Positions 26,488-33,792 are shown, numbered from the stretch's first letter. The stretch: DNA of 64,000 bases from Pseudotabrizicola sp. (GCF_030656345.1 NZ_JAUSNR010000026.1:1-64000), one strand, 5' to 3'. Notes: generated by a model from the letters alone, not told the origin. Program-made: numbers and translations.

Positions 26488-26960
26488 TCGCGCTGGTCAA
26501 GTTCCTGCATATCGCGGGCCTGTTGTGCTGGAGCGCGGCACTGGTCAGCCTGCCGTTTCTGTTGCACCATTACCGGCGGGCCAGGACGCAATCCGATTTC
26601 ACCGAATACCGGCTTATCACCCATTATGGCTACATCGCCTTTGCCTCGCCCGCCGCCGTGGTGGCGATTTCGGCGGGGACGGTGCTGATCTTTCTGGCCG
26701 ATGTCTACGACCCATGGCTGCTGATCAAGCTGGCCTTTGTGGCAGGCATGGCGCTGGTGCACGCATGGCTCGGCCATCTGATCCTGAAATCCGGCGAAAC
26801 CGGCGGCCGCTACAGGATGCCCCAGCCGCTGATCGCGCTGGCGCTGGTCATCCCGCAGATTGCGGTCATCCTCTGGCTGGCGCTGGCCAAGCCTGATCTG
26901 GCCTGGCTGGCCGACCTGTTGCCGGCCCTGGCACTTGAACCTCAGGGAGGGTCCCTGTGA
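26484..26960 (+). CDS. CopD-like integral membrane protein
   Basis: A 158-residue membrane protein with four predicted helices (about 2-22, 48-72, 80-100 and 118-140). It begins VIALVKFLHIAGLLCWSAALVSLPFLL, where the L-x-HI-x-x-x-x-W pattern is typical of CopD and DUF2269 proteins that bind heme or copper near an oxidase. The start is a GTG overlapping the CtaG stop (GTGA), so the two are co-translated. The last 19 bp overlap the end of the convergent DUF2231 gene. Function in oxidase maturation is inferred from position. Confidence 0.7.
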   Translation: MIALVKFLHIAGLLCWSAALVSLPFLLHHYRRARTQSDFTEYRLITHYGYIAFASPAAVVAISAGTVLIFLADVYDPWLLIKLAFVAGMALVHAWLGHLILKSGETGGRYRMPQPLIALALVIPQIAVILWLALAKPDLAWLADLLPALALEPQGGSL

Positions 26961-27463
26961 TCATCTTTCGTGCCGATCTGATAGTCGAACACCAGCTTGC
27001 CGCCGTGCCATCCGGTGATGGCGGTCATTCCCGCACAGATGGCGGAAACCAGCATGCCCCAGGGCAGCACGATGGCTTCGGCATCGCCCTGCCGGATCAC
27101 CCAGTTTGCGCCCAAGAGCGACAGCAGCATCACCGCCAGAATGAAATGCGTCCAGCTGGCCGACCGCACGCGGATGCCGCGCACCGCCAGCAGCTCGACC
27201 GTGCCGACAACTCCGGCAAGCACGCCGATGACAAAACCCACCCCGGCAGACCACAGCGCCACGCGCGGCCAGAACGCATCGCCCGTCCACCAGTACAGCC
27301 CGTCGGCGGCAAAGGTGCAGAAGGCAAGGGTGATGGGAAAGGCGACCATCATCGCATGCAGCGGATGCCCGGCGATGGCGACAGTGGATTCAACGTCGTT
27401 AAACGCGTCGAACTTCTGGATGGGATCGACGAACTTTCGGGAGCGGGACGGTTTTTGGGTCAT
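26942..27463 (-). CDS. DUF2231 membrane protein, on the opposite strand inside the oxidase cluster
   Basis: A 173-residue membrane protein with four helices. DUF2231 features are visible: GHPLHAMMVAFPITLAFCTFAADGLYWWTG at about 32-61, then WTHFILAVMLLSLLGANW, and GWHGGKLVFDYQIG at the end. The family often carries conserved His residues near the membrane face and occurs beside cytochrome and heme genes. ATG 27463 has AAAGG 8 nt upstream. A GCTT-variant stress promoter lies 60 nt before it. The gene overlaps the CopD-like gene tail to tail by 19 bp and faces away from coxB, so it splits the oxidase cluster. Confidence 0.8.
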   Translation of the reverse strand: MTQKPSRSRKFVDPIQKFDAFNDVESTVAIAGHPLHAMMVAFPITLAFCTFAADGLYWWTGDAFWPRVALWSAGVGFVIGVLAGVVGTVELLAVRGIRVRSASWTHFILAVMLLSLLGANWVIRQGDAEAIVLPWGMLVSAICAGMTAITGWHGGKLVFDYQIGTKDDHRDPP

Positions 27464-27521
27464 GCGCAGCCTTTCAAACAACCAAAGGCACGCCGCGCAA
27501 AGCGGCCCTGCCACAGGAACA

Positions 27522-27546
27522 AAGCGCTGATCGGCGTTTTCGTTCC
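27522..27546 (-). promoter_or_regulatory. Variant EcfG-type promoter (GCTT -10) of the DUF2231 gene
   Basis: Minus strand GGAAC (27546-27542), 16-nt spacer, GCTT (27525-27522), about 60 nt before ATG 27463. It lies over the start of coxB. Confidence 0.4.
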
Positions 27547-28192
27547 CTGTCTGGCGGCCTGTGGCGGCCCTTTGTCCACGCTGGACCCGGCAGGGCCGGT
27601 TTCAGAGCTGGTGGCGGGGCTGTGGTGGGCCATGCTGATCGGGGCTGCGGTAATCACCGCTTTTGTCTGGGTGTTGCTGGGACTGGCATGGCGGGGCAAT
27701 GCCAGCCGCGCCGGGGGCGAGCGTCTGTGGATCTGGGGGCTTGGCGTCGGCTTTACTCTTTCGGTGCTGGTGGTGCTGGTGGGCTATGGCATCTGGGTGG
27801 GCGAACGTATCCTGACCCGCGACGACGGCGCGCTGCGGGTTCAGGCCCAAGCCCGGAAATGGCAGTGGGAATTCACCCAGCCCGGCCCCGATGGCACGGC
27901 GATCGTCACGCGCGATGTGCTCTACGTTCCTGCCGGGCGGCCCTTCGATATCGAGATCACGTCCAGCGATGTCATCCACAGCTTCTGGGTGCCGCGCCTT
28001 GGCGGCAAGATGGATGCCGTTCCGGGGCGGGTCAATGTGGCCCGCCTGCAGGCCGATGTGCCCGAAGTGCTGGAAGGGCTGTGCGCCGAATTCTGCGGGA
28101 TTGGTCATAACGTGATGCGGTTTTCCGTTGTCGTCTACCCCGAAGGCGCGTTCCCAGAGCCAGACCTTGCCGGGGCAGAGGTGACACCATGA
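27527..28192 (+). CDS. coxB: Cytochrome c oxidase subunit II
   Basis: About 221 residues. It has a lipoprotein-like signal (LIGVFVPCLAACGG), two membrane helices (about 34-56 and 75-97), and a CuA domain with WQWEF, SSDVIHSFWVPRLGGKMDAVPGR and CAEFCGIGHNVM, in which the two Cys, the His and the Met bind copper. No cytochrome c domain follows. The reading frame has no ATG, GTG or TTG between the lipobox and position 27456. The nearest plausible start is CTG 27527, with AGGA 8 nt upstream; TTG 27455 and GTG 27611 are alternatives. The stop overlaps the next ATG (ATGA). Confidence 0.85.
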   Translation: MIGVFVPCLAACGGPLSTLDPAGPVSELVAGLWWAMLIGAAVITAFVWVLLGLAWRGNASRAGGERLWIWGLGVGFTLSVLVVLVGYGIWVGERILTRDDGALRVQAQARKWQWEFTQPGPDGTAIVTRDVLYVPAGRPFDIEITSSDVIHSFWVPRLGGKMDAVPGRVNVARLQADVPEVLEGLCAEFCGIGHNVMRFSVVVYPEGAFPEPDLAGAEVTP

Positions 28193-30753
28193 CCAACGAA
28201 ACCCATATCAACGCCGGTTCACAGGCCGTGCAGGCAGGGGCTGTGCAGTCCGGCGTGGCGCAGGTTGCCGCCAACCCGCAGCAACGCGCCCTGCGGCTGC
28301 ACAAGGAACTGACACAGGTCTGGACCGATCTTCCCGGCTGGCGCGGGGTGTTGATGTCGGTCAACCACACCTCGATCGGGCTGCGCTTCATGGCGACGGC
28401 CTTTGTGTTCTTTGCCATCGGCGGTGTGCTGTCGATGCTGATCCGGGCGCAACTGGCAACGCCGCGCGGCGATTTTCTGGATACCGCCCTGTATAACCAG
28501 ATCTTCACGATGCACGGCAGCATCATGATGTTCCTGTTCGCCATCCCGATGCTGGAGGGGCTGGCGCTGTGGCTGCTGCCCAAGATCCTTGGCGCGCGCG
28601 ACATGGCGTTTCCACGCCTGTCGGCGCTTGGCTACTGGTGCTATCTGTTTGGCGGGCTAATCATCGTACTGTCCTTGCTGGGCGGCGTCGCCCCCGATGG
28701 CGGCTGGTTCATGTATACGCCGCTGTCCGACAAGACCCATACGCCGGGCATCAACGCAGATATCTGGCTGATCGGCGTCACCTTTGTCGAGATTTCAGCC
28801 GTGGCCGCCGCGGTCGAGATTATCGTGACCATCCTGTATTGCCGCGCCGCCAATATGTCGCTGACCCAAATGCCGCTGATGGGCTGGTACATGCTGGGCA
28901 CAGCGGGCATGATGCTGGTTGGCTTTCCGCCGCTGATCCTCGGATCAATCCTGCTGGAGGTCGAGCGCGCCTTTGACTGGCCGTTCTTTGATGTGGCGCG
29001 CGGTGGCGATCCGCTGCTGTGGCAGCATCTGTTCTGGCTGTTCGGCCACCCCGAGGTTTACATCATCTTTCTGCCCGCCGCCGGGGCGCTGTCAACGCTG
29101 ATCCCGGTGATGTGCCGCACCACCATTCTGGGCTACGGCGCGATTGTGGCGGCGGTGCTGGGGCTGGTGTTTCTGTCCTTCGGGCTGTGGGTGCACCACA
29201 TGTTTGCCGTGGGCATTCCGCATATGGCGCTGGCGTTCTTCAGTGCCGCCTCGGCGCTGGTGGCGGTGCCCACGGCTGTGCAGGTGTTTGCGTGGATCGG
29301 CACGATCTGGAAGGGCAAGCCGCAGTTGCATCTACCGATGCTGTATGTGCTGGGGTTCTTTCTGACCTTTGTGATGGGCGGGCTGACAGGGGTGATGCTG
29401 GCCATCGTGCCGTTCAACTGGCAGGCGCATGACACCGCCTTTGTGACCGCGCACCTGCACTACGTGCTGATCGGCGGCTTCGTGTTTCCGATGATGGCGG
29501 CGGTCACCTACTGGATGCCGCTGATTTCCGGGCGCAGACGCGTGCAGGGGCTGGGCGAGGCCGCATTCTGGCTGGTGCTGATCGGCTTTCATGGCACATT
29601 CTTCATCATGCACCTGACCGGCCTGCTGGGCATGCCGCGCCGGATCAGCATCTATCCCGACAACCCTGAGTGGATTTTGCTCAACCTGATTTCGTCGATC
29701 TTTTCCATGGTCATGGCGACCGGCTTCGTGGTCTTCGCCTTCGACATCGTGATGCAGTTCCGTTTCGGCCGCCAAAGCCGCCGCAACCCGTGGGGGGCCC
29801 CGACGCTGGACTGGGCGATGGTCCTGCCCGCGCCGGCCTACAACTTCGCATCGCTTCCCGCCGAGGGGCCTGCGCCATCGACGGTCATCCTGCCGCTGGC
29901 CCGGGGGGAAGGGCTGTTGCCCGGTGCACCGCGCGGCTGGCGCGAGACGCTGGTGGTGGACCCCGGCACGGGCCGACCATCGCATGTGGCGGTGCTGCCG
30001 GGCAACACGCTTCTGCCACTGGCCACGTCCGCCGCCATCGGCAGTTTCGTCGGGCTGATGCTGGCGGGGCTTTATGCGCTGGTGCCGCTGGCCCTGATGC
30101 TGATCGTGGTGATGGTCTGGCGCTGGGGCGCGATCATGGGCACCGGCCATGACCATGCGCCGGTCGCGGTTGCCCCGGGCCTAGAGCTGCCGCTGCACTG
30201 GCACAGCCGCGTGTCGCTGGCCTATTGCGGCGCGGTTGCGACGCTGGTGGCGGATGGCACGCTGTTTGCGTCCCTGCTGTTCGGGGTGGCGTTCTTGTCG
30301 GTGGTGGCACCGGGCTGGCCCGCACCGCCGTCAGAGATTCCCGGAGCACTGTTGGCGCTGACCGCCGGGGTGGCGCTGCTGGCGCTGGCCTTTGGCAGCA
30401 TCGCATCACGCCGGGCCGAGGCGATGCGCGCAAGCCCGCGCGGGCGGCAATGGGCGGTGCTTGGCCTTGGCGCAGGCTGCGTGGCGCTGTTGGCGGTTGC
30501 CGGGGCCGCGATGATGCTTGACGACCCGCGCCGCCATGCCCGCGATGCGCTGCACGCGGTGCTGCTGGCCTATGTCGGGGTGCATGCCGGGATTGCCGCG
30601 CTGCTGGCCCTGCGCACACAGGGCGACGCCGCCCTTGGCCGGGTGTCGCACAGCCGCCGGGGCACGGCCCCGGTCTGGCGGTTGTGGCAGGATTTCGCAT
30701 TTGTGACCGCCGCCGTCTCGGCGCTGGTCATCCTGTTGCAAGAGGTTGGCTGA
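28189..30753 (+). CDS. ctaD: Cytochrome c oxidase subunit I fused to subunit III
   Basis: An 854-residue fusion. Residues 50-565 are the 12-helix subunit I with the heme-copper ligands: the first heme a His in YNQIFTMHGSIMMF, WQHLFWLFGHPEVYIIFLP with the His-Tyr cofactor and Glu of A1-type enzymes, HHMFAVG for CuB, and HLHYVLIGGFVFP for the two hemes. Residues 600-854 form a degenerate subunit III-like region with about five more helices. Fusions of this sort belong to caa3-type and some Rhodobacterales oxidases. The reaction is reduction of oxygen to water with proton pumping. It begins within the coxB stop, and the small membrane gene follows immediately. Confidence 0.9.
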   Translation: MTNETHINAGSQAVQAGAVQSGVAQVAANPQQRALRLHKELTQVWTDLPGWRGVLMSVNHTSIGLRFMATAFVFFAIGGVLSMLIRAQLATPRGDFLDTALYNQIFTMHGSIMMFLFAIPMLEGLALWLLPKILGARDMAFPRLSALGYWCYLFGGLIIVLSLLGGVAPDGGWFMYTPLSDKTHTPGINADIWLIGVTFVEISAVAAAVEIIVTILYCRAANMSLTQMPLMGWYMLGTAGMMLVGFPPLILGSILLEVERAFDWPFFDVARGGDPLLWQHLFWLFGHPEVYIIFLPAAGALSTLIPVMCRTTILGYGAIVAAVLGLVFLSFGLWVHHMFAVGIPHMALAFFSAASALVAVPTAVQVFAWIGTIWKGKPQLHLPMLYVLGFFLTFVMGGLTGVMLAIVPFNWQAHDTAFVTAHLHYVLIGGFVFPMMAAVTYWMPLISGRRRVQGLGEAAFWLVLIGFHGTFFIMHLTGLLGMPRRISIYPDNPEWILLNLISSIFSMVMATGFVVFAFDIVMQFRFGRQSRRNPWGAPTLDWAMVLPAPAYNFASLPAEGPAPSTVILPLARGEGLLPGAPRGWRETLVVDPGTGRPSHVAVLPGNTLLPLATSAAIGSFVGLMLAGLYALVPLALMLIVVMVWRWGAIMGTGHDHAPVAVAPGLELPLHWHSRVSLAYCGAVATLVADGTLFASLLFGVAFLSVVAPGWPAPPSEIPGALLALTAGVALLALAFGSIASRRAEAMRASPRGRQWAVLGLGAGCVALLAVAGAAMMLDDPRRHARDALHAVLLAYVGVHAGIAALLALRTQGDAALGRVSHSRRGTAPVWRLWQDFAFVTAAVSALVILLQEVG

Positions 30754-31070
30754 TGCGCTGGCTGGTGTTCTTTCTGGCGCCGCTGATCCTGTGGGCAGGT
30801 GCGTTCTCGGCGGTCTATGGTCTGCATGGTCTGGGCTGCGCCTGGGGCTGGCCGTTTGTCGCCACGCCGCTTGGCTCGCTGCATGTGGTGGGAATGGTGG
30901 CGGTGTGGCTGGCGGCGCTGGGGCTGCATTTTATTCTGCTGCGCGCTGCACCGCGTGGCCCGGCCCTGACCGACCGGCTTGTGCGTCTGGCCGGATGGAT
31001 CGGGATCTGGTCCACCCTGCTGACGCTGTGGCCGGTGCTGTTGGTCAGCAGCTGCGACATCCCTGTGTAA
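30753..31070 (+). CDS. Small membrane protein of the oxidase cluster
   Basis: A 105-residue protein with three hydrophobic helices (about 3-22, 40-62 and 77-97). It begins MRWLVFFLAPLILWAGAFSAVYGLHGLGCAWGW and ends in LLVSSCDIPV, with a conserved-looking Cys in the final residues. Its start overlaps the ctaD stop (TGATG). Position and size suggest an accessory oxidase subunit (subunit IV-like) or assembly factor, but I see no motif to prove it. A bidirectional hairpin follows. Confidence 0.65.
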   Translation: MRWLVFFLAPLILWAGAFSAVYGLHGLGCAWGWPFVATPLGSLHVVGMVAVWLAALGLHFILLRAAPRGPALTDRLVRLAGWIGIWSTLLTLWPVLLVSSCDIPV

Positions 31071-31086
31071 CGCGGACCTGCTGGGC

Positions 31087-31116
31087 GGGTGGCGGCCCGC
31101 AAGGGTGCCGCCACCC
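31087..31116. terminator. Bidirectional hairpin between oxidase cluster and the 58-aa protein gene
   Basis: Perfect 10-bp stem (31087-31096 with 31107-31116), 10-nt loop, between two convergent genes ending at 31070 and 31128. Confidence 0.55.
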
Positions 31117-31127
31117 GGATCAGGACA

Positions 31128-31304
31128 TCAGCGGTCGGTGCGGGCCGTGCCCGGTTCCGGCAGCGGCGCGGTGGGATGACGCGAAGGGTGAAGCCCCCGC
31201 GTGGCGTCCTGCCGTTCGCTGGCGCGCGACGACAGGGTGAAGCCGATCAACGAAATGGCGAGAAGCGCGCCAAATACAATCACCGCAAGAAGTGTTTCTG
31301 ACAT
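31128..31304 (-). CDS. Small single-helix membrane protein
   Basis: A 58-residue protein, below the usual cut-off for gene calling. It begins MSETLLAVIVFGALLAISLIG, one membrane helix, and continues into a basic, Pro-rich cytoplasmic or periplasmic tail (RQDATRGLHPSRHP). The SD is strong (GGAGGA, 6-7 nt before the ATG). An EcfG-type promoter lies 48 nt upstream, so it is a credible stress-induced microprotein. I do not recognise the family. Confidence 0.7.
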   Translation of the reverse strand: MSETLLAVIVFGALLAISLIGFTLSSRASERQDATRGLHPSRHPTAPLPEPGTARTDR

Positions 31305-31351
31305 GTCTTATCCTCCGATTGGGATGGGTGTGTGTGGGCATACCTGCGGTG

Positions 31352-31377
31352 AACCGCGTGCCCCCCGGCTTTGTTCC
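31352..31377 (-). promoter_or_regulatory. EcfG-type promoter of the 58-aa membrane protein gene
   Basis: Minus strand GGAAC (31377-31373), 17-nt spacer, GGTT ending at 31352. It lies back to back with the plus-strand promoter at 31426. Confidence 0.65.
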
Positions 31378-31425
31378 CGCGCACCAGCTTTGTCCCAAAC
31401 GCCCGTTCCGGTGCCGCCACCAAGC

Positions 31426-31450
31426 GGAACATTTGCCGTCCGGTCCGGTT
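31426..31450 (+). promoter_or_regulatory. EcfG-type promoter of the SWFGD/BON gene
   Basis: GGAAC at 31426-31430, 16-nt spacer, GGTT ending at 31450, 58 nt before ATG 31508. Confidence 0.7.
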
Positions 31451-31507
31451 ACACATCGCAGACGACACCACGTCGTTGTGCTTGAAATGAAGAGAGGAGG
31501 GCCAGAC

Positions 31508-32431
31508 ATGGCCAGATCAAGACATTACGAGGCCGACGCCCGGAGTGAACGGTCACAGGGCAGTGACGACCCGCAGTCGCGCCGCCGCGAGGGGGGACAG
31601 GACAACCAGCAAAGTGGCTACGGTCAGCAAAGTGGCTACGGTCGCGATGCTGGCAGCTATGGTCGCCCGGACGAAAGCTATCCGCGCGGGTCCGGCGAAG
31701 ATGAATTTGCGCAAAGCCGGCCTTTGGCGGATGATTTTGACCAAACCTTCGGGCGTGGGTCCGGCAGAGGGCCAGACAGTGACCGCGGATATGGCAGCGA
31801 ACGGGGCTATGAAGGCTCCGGCCAGCGGGGCGGACAGGGTGGCTTTAGCGGCAGTGCACCGAACTATGGCGACCGGGGCTATGGGGATCAGAGCTACGGC
31901 AACCCGTCCTATGGCAATCGCGGCCGATATTCCGGTCAGGAGCGGTTTTCCGGCGGCTATGGCGATCAGCGTTCACGCGATCAGGGCCCGGCCGATCAGG
32001 GCCATGAGCGCGGATTTCTGGAGCGTGCGGGCGATGAGGTTGCATCATGGTTTGGCGACAACGATGCCCAAAGACGTCGCGATGAAGACCATCGCGGCAA
32101 GGGCCCAAAGGGCTACACCCGGTCTGACGACCGCATCCGCGACGATGTGAACGATCATCTGAGCGATGATTCCTGGCTGGACGCTTCTGACATCGAAGTG
32201 TCGGTCGAACAGGGAGAGGTTACCCTGTCCGGCACGGTTGACTCGCGCCAGAGCAAGCGCCGCGCCGAAGATTGCGTGGACCGGATCGCAGGCGTGACCC
32301 ATGTGCAGAACAACCTGCGTGTGAAGTCACAAATCGGGTCGCAACCGCTGACCGGCACCAGCCTGTCTGCCGACGACACCAACGGGCTGGGGGCGGGCAA
32401 AGCCTCTGGTAAAGGCAACACCCAACTGTAA
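31508..32431 (+). CDS. SWFGD/BON domain protein with Gly/Tyr/Gln-rich disordered region
   Basis: A 307-residue protein. Residues 25-165 are low in complexity and dominated by Gly, Tyr, Gln, Ser, Arg and Asp in repeating GYG, YGR, RGYG and SYGN units. Then the SWFGD motif appears (EVASWFGDNDAQRRRDED, near 175-190), followed by a BON domain (about 205-275: IRDDVNDHLSDDSWLDASDI, VEVTLSGTVDSRQSKRRAEDCVDRIAG). BON domains bind membranes or lipids in OsmY-like proteins. The repeats resemble phase-separating sequences of RNA-binding proteins. ATG 31508 has GAGAGGAGG 8 nt upstream. An EcfG-type promoter precedes it. Molecular function unknown. Confidence 0.85.
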   Translation: MARSRHYEADARSERSQGSDDPQSRRREGGQDNQQSGYGQQSGYGRDAGSYGRPDESYPRGSGEDEFAQSRPLADDFDQTFGRGSGRGPDSDRGYGSERGYEGSGQRGGQGGFSGSAPNYGDRGYGDQSYGNPSYGNRGRYSGQERFSGGYGDQRSRDQGPADQGHERGFLERAGDEVASWFGDNDAQRRRDEDHRGKGPKGYTRSDDRIRDDVNDHLSDDSWLDASDIEVSVEQGEVTLSGTVDSRQSKRRAEDCVDRIAGVTHVQNNLRVKSQIGSQPLTGTSLSADDTNGLGAGKASGKGNTQL

Positions 32432-32477
32432 CCGCCCTGCAGGCGCAGGCAGGGTCCGGCGCTTACAGTCAGCTGAT

Positions 32478-32500
32478 GGCGCGCCCCTTCAGGGCGCGCC
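32478..32500 (+). terminator. Hairpin after the SWFGD/BON gene
   Basis: Perfect 9-bp stem (32478-32486 with 32492-32500) with a 5-nt loop, 46 nt after the stop. No T-run. Confidence 0.5.
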
Positions 32501-32533
32501 GATGAAGGCCCGGTCTGGCACAAGACTGGTTTC

Positions 32534-32616
32534 GTGCAATGGCATTGTACCTGCCGGGATGTCCCTCACCCGGCAGGGACAATCGGGCAGATGGATTGTC
32601 CCCTTTCATCTGCCCG
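32534..32616 (+). repeat. Interlocking inverted repeats, possible operator or structured RNA
   Basis: Five overlapping inverted repeats lie in 83 bases: 32534-32541 with 32543-32550 (one G-T pair); 32551-32558 with 32569-32576; 32560-32566 with 32575-32581; 32576-32584 with 32594-32602; and 32584-32593 with 32607-32616. The last four are perfect (8, 7, 9 and 10 bp) and mutually exclusive in part. The half-site TGTCCC occurs three times in alternating orientation. It lies between a gene end and the next promoter. Confidence 0.5.
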
Positions 32617-32691
32617 TCATTGCAGCATCCGCCCATTGTCCGTCCCTTTATCCGCCCCCCTTCCCTGTCATTCCAAATGCGACATCAGCAG

Positions 32692-32716
32692 GGAACAAAG
32701 GCGACATCGGCCAGTT
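32692..32716 (+). promoter_or_regulatory. EcfG-type promoter of the Thr-rich secreted protein gene
   Basis: GGAAC at 32692-32696, 16-nt spacer, AGTT ending at 32716. The distance to ATG 32973 is 256 nt, so the message would have an unusually long leader. Confidence 0.55.
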
Positions 32717-32862
32717 GGATAAGGCGTGGAGGACGTCAGCAAGCGGCAGCCGGGCGCAGGTCCGGAGAGGAAGCTCAAGGTCACTCCCGGACAGACTGTC
32801 TGCGCTGCGCAGGCAAGATGCATCCGGGCTGACGGCACCCGCAGGCACAGGGCCAACAGCAG

Positions 32863-32976
32863 ATGACGCACCGATTTGCGTATCTGCGGACGGCCCGGAA
32901 ACAGGATCAACGCCGCGCATACTCCGGCCAGGGCCGGGGCGGCATAAACCTTTTTGATGAATGGAGACGACAATGA
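32863..32976 (+). other. Possible 37-residue leader frame, overlapping the next start
   Basis: An open frame from ATG 32863 runs 37 codons and ends with TGA (32974-32976) that overlaps the ATG of the secreted protein gene (ATGA). It is basic and Arg/Gly-rich. It has no clear SD, so it may not be translated. The overlap is suggestive of coupling but can occur by chance. Confidence 0.25.
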
Positions 32977-33731
32977 AACTGACCCTTGTTACACTCACGG
33001 TGGCAGCACAACTGACAGCTTCGGTGGCGATGGCGCAGACCACTGACGGCACCACCGGAACAACAGGAACAACCACGACCGACGGCACAGCCCCGATGGC
33101 GGGCAGCTTCGGATCGGATTGGTCCACCTCGCTCAGCTCGGCCATGTTCGGGGACGACGGCAATACGGTGCGGTCGGCATCGGAAATCGAAAGCCAGTGG
33201 GCGACCCTGTCTGAAGAAGACCGCGCCATGATCCGCCGCGACTGCATGGCCTTCATGCAAGACACCGGCAGCACGATGGGCACGGATACCACCGGAGCAG
33301 GCACGACCGGGACAGGCACGACCGACACGACGCTTGGCACCGATACAACCGGCACCACGGGCATGGGTACCGATACGACCACGGGCGCGACCGGCACCAC
33401 GGGAACCGATGCGACCGGGTCCGCAACCGGGACGGATACGACTGCGACCGGCACGACCGGAACTGATGCTCTGGGCACCGATACAACCGCAACCGGCACG
33501 GTCGAAACCGACTCGACCGGGGCGATCGGCACCGACACGACCGGCGCAACCGGAACGGATACCACCGGCACCGCCGCAACCGGCACTGATGCAACAGGCA
33601 CCGATGCAACCGGCATGGGCACCGCCGCGACCGGGGCAGCCGGGGACACTTCGACCACCGGCGCATCCGACATGATGGAAGTGTCGTCCGAAAACCTGCA
33701 GGCGATCTGCGCTGCAACCTCGGATCTGTGA
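32973..33731 (+). CDS. Secreted Thr/Gly/Asp repeat protein, paralogue of the 5449 gene
   Basis: A 252-residue protein with a Sec signal (cleavage after AMAQ, near residue 22). The mature part has the shared module FGDDGNTVRSASEIESQWATLSEEDRAMIRRDC, then about 130 residues of imperfect repeats built from TGTDTTG, TGATG and DATG units, then a short conserved end (SSENLQAICAATSDL). The repeat tract is low-complexity and poor in hydrophobic residues, so it is probably an extended periplasmic spacer or polymer. The two Cys in the conserved ends match those of the 5449 protein. ATG 32973 has GGAGA 6 nt upstream; ATG 32961 is weaker. A T-tailed terminator follows. Confidence 0.72.
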   Translation: MKLTLVTLTVAAQLTASVAMAQTTDGTTGTTGTTTTDGTAPMAGSFGSDWSTSLSSAMFGDDGNTVRSASEIESQWATLSEEDRAMIRRDCMAFMQDTGSTMGTDTTGAGTTGTGTTDTTLGTDTTGTTGMGTDTTTGATGTTGTDATGSATGTDTTATGTTGTDALGTDTTATGTVETDSTGAIGTDTTGATGTDTTGTAATGTDATGTDATGMGTAATGAAGDTSTTGASDMMEVSSENLQAICAATSDL

Positions 33732-33764
33732 GAACCGCCCAGCGGTGACCGCATACACAAATTC

Positions 33765-33792
33765 AAAGGGCGCACGGTTGTGCGCCCTTTTT
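33765..33792 (+). terminator. Rho-independent terminator after the Thr-rich protein gene
   Basis: Perfect 11-bp stem (33765-33775 with 33780-33790), 4-nt loop, ending in TTTTT. One of the clearest terminators in the window. It lies between this gene and the convergent histidine kinase. Confidence 0.85.

Larger units (their letters stand above)
32432..32972. other. Long structured intergenic region
   Basis: About 540 bases between the BON gene and the Thr-rich secreted protein gene. It holds a terminator-like hairpin (32478-32500), a block of interlocking inverted repeats (32534-32616), an EcfG-type promoter (32692-32716) and a 37-codon possible leader frame (32863-32976). No other gene is supported. 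Confidence 0.55.

Noticed and set aside
27516..27538. Plus-strand EcfG-type promoter for coxB (GGAAC then GTT)
   Set aside because: The spacer before GTT is only 15 nt against 17-18 in all other sites, and the start of transcription would fall inside the coxB leader sequence.
32576..32616. True pseudoknot formed by the two longest stems
   Set aside because: The stems have almost no linking bases, so both could hardly form together. I describe them as alternative stems instead.
33050..33660. Possible CRISPR or tandem repeat array
   Set aside because: Repeats are short, imperfect, in frame and encode a Thr/Gly tract; there are no unique spacers and no cas genes.
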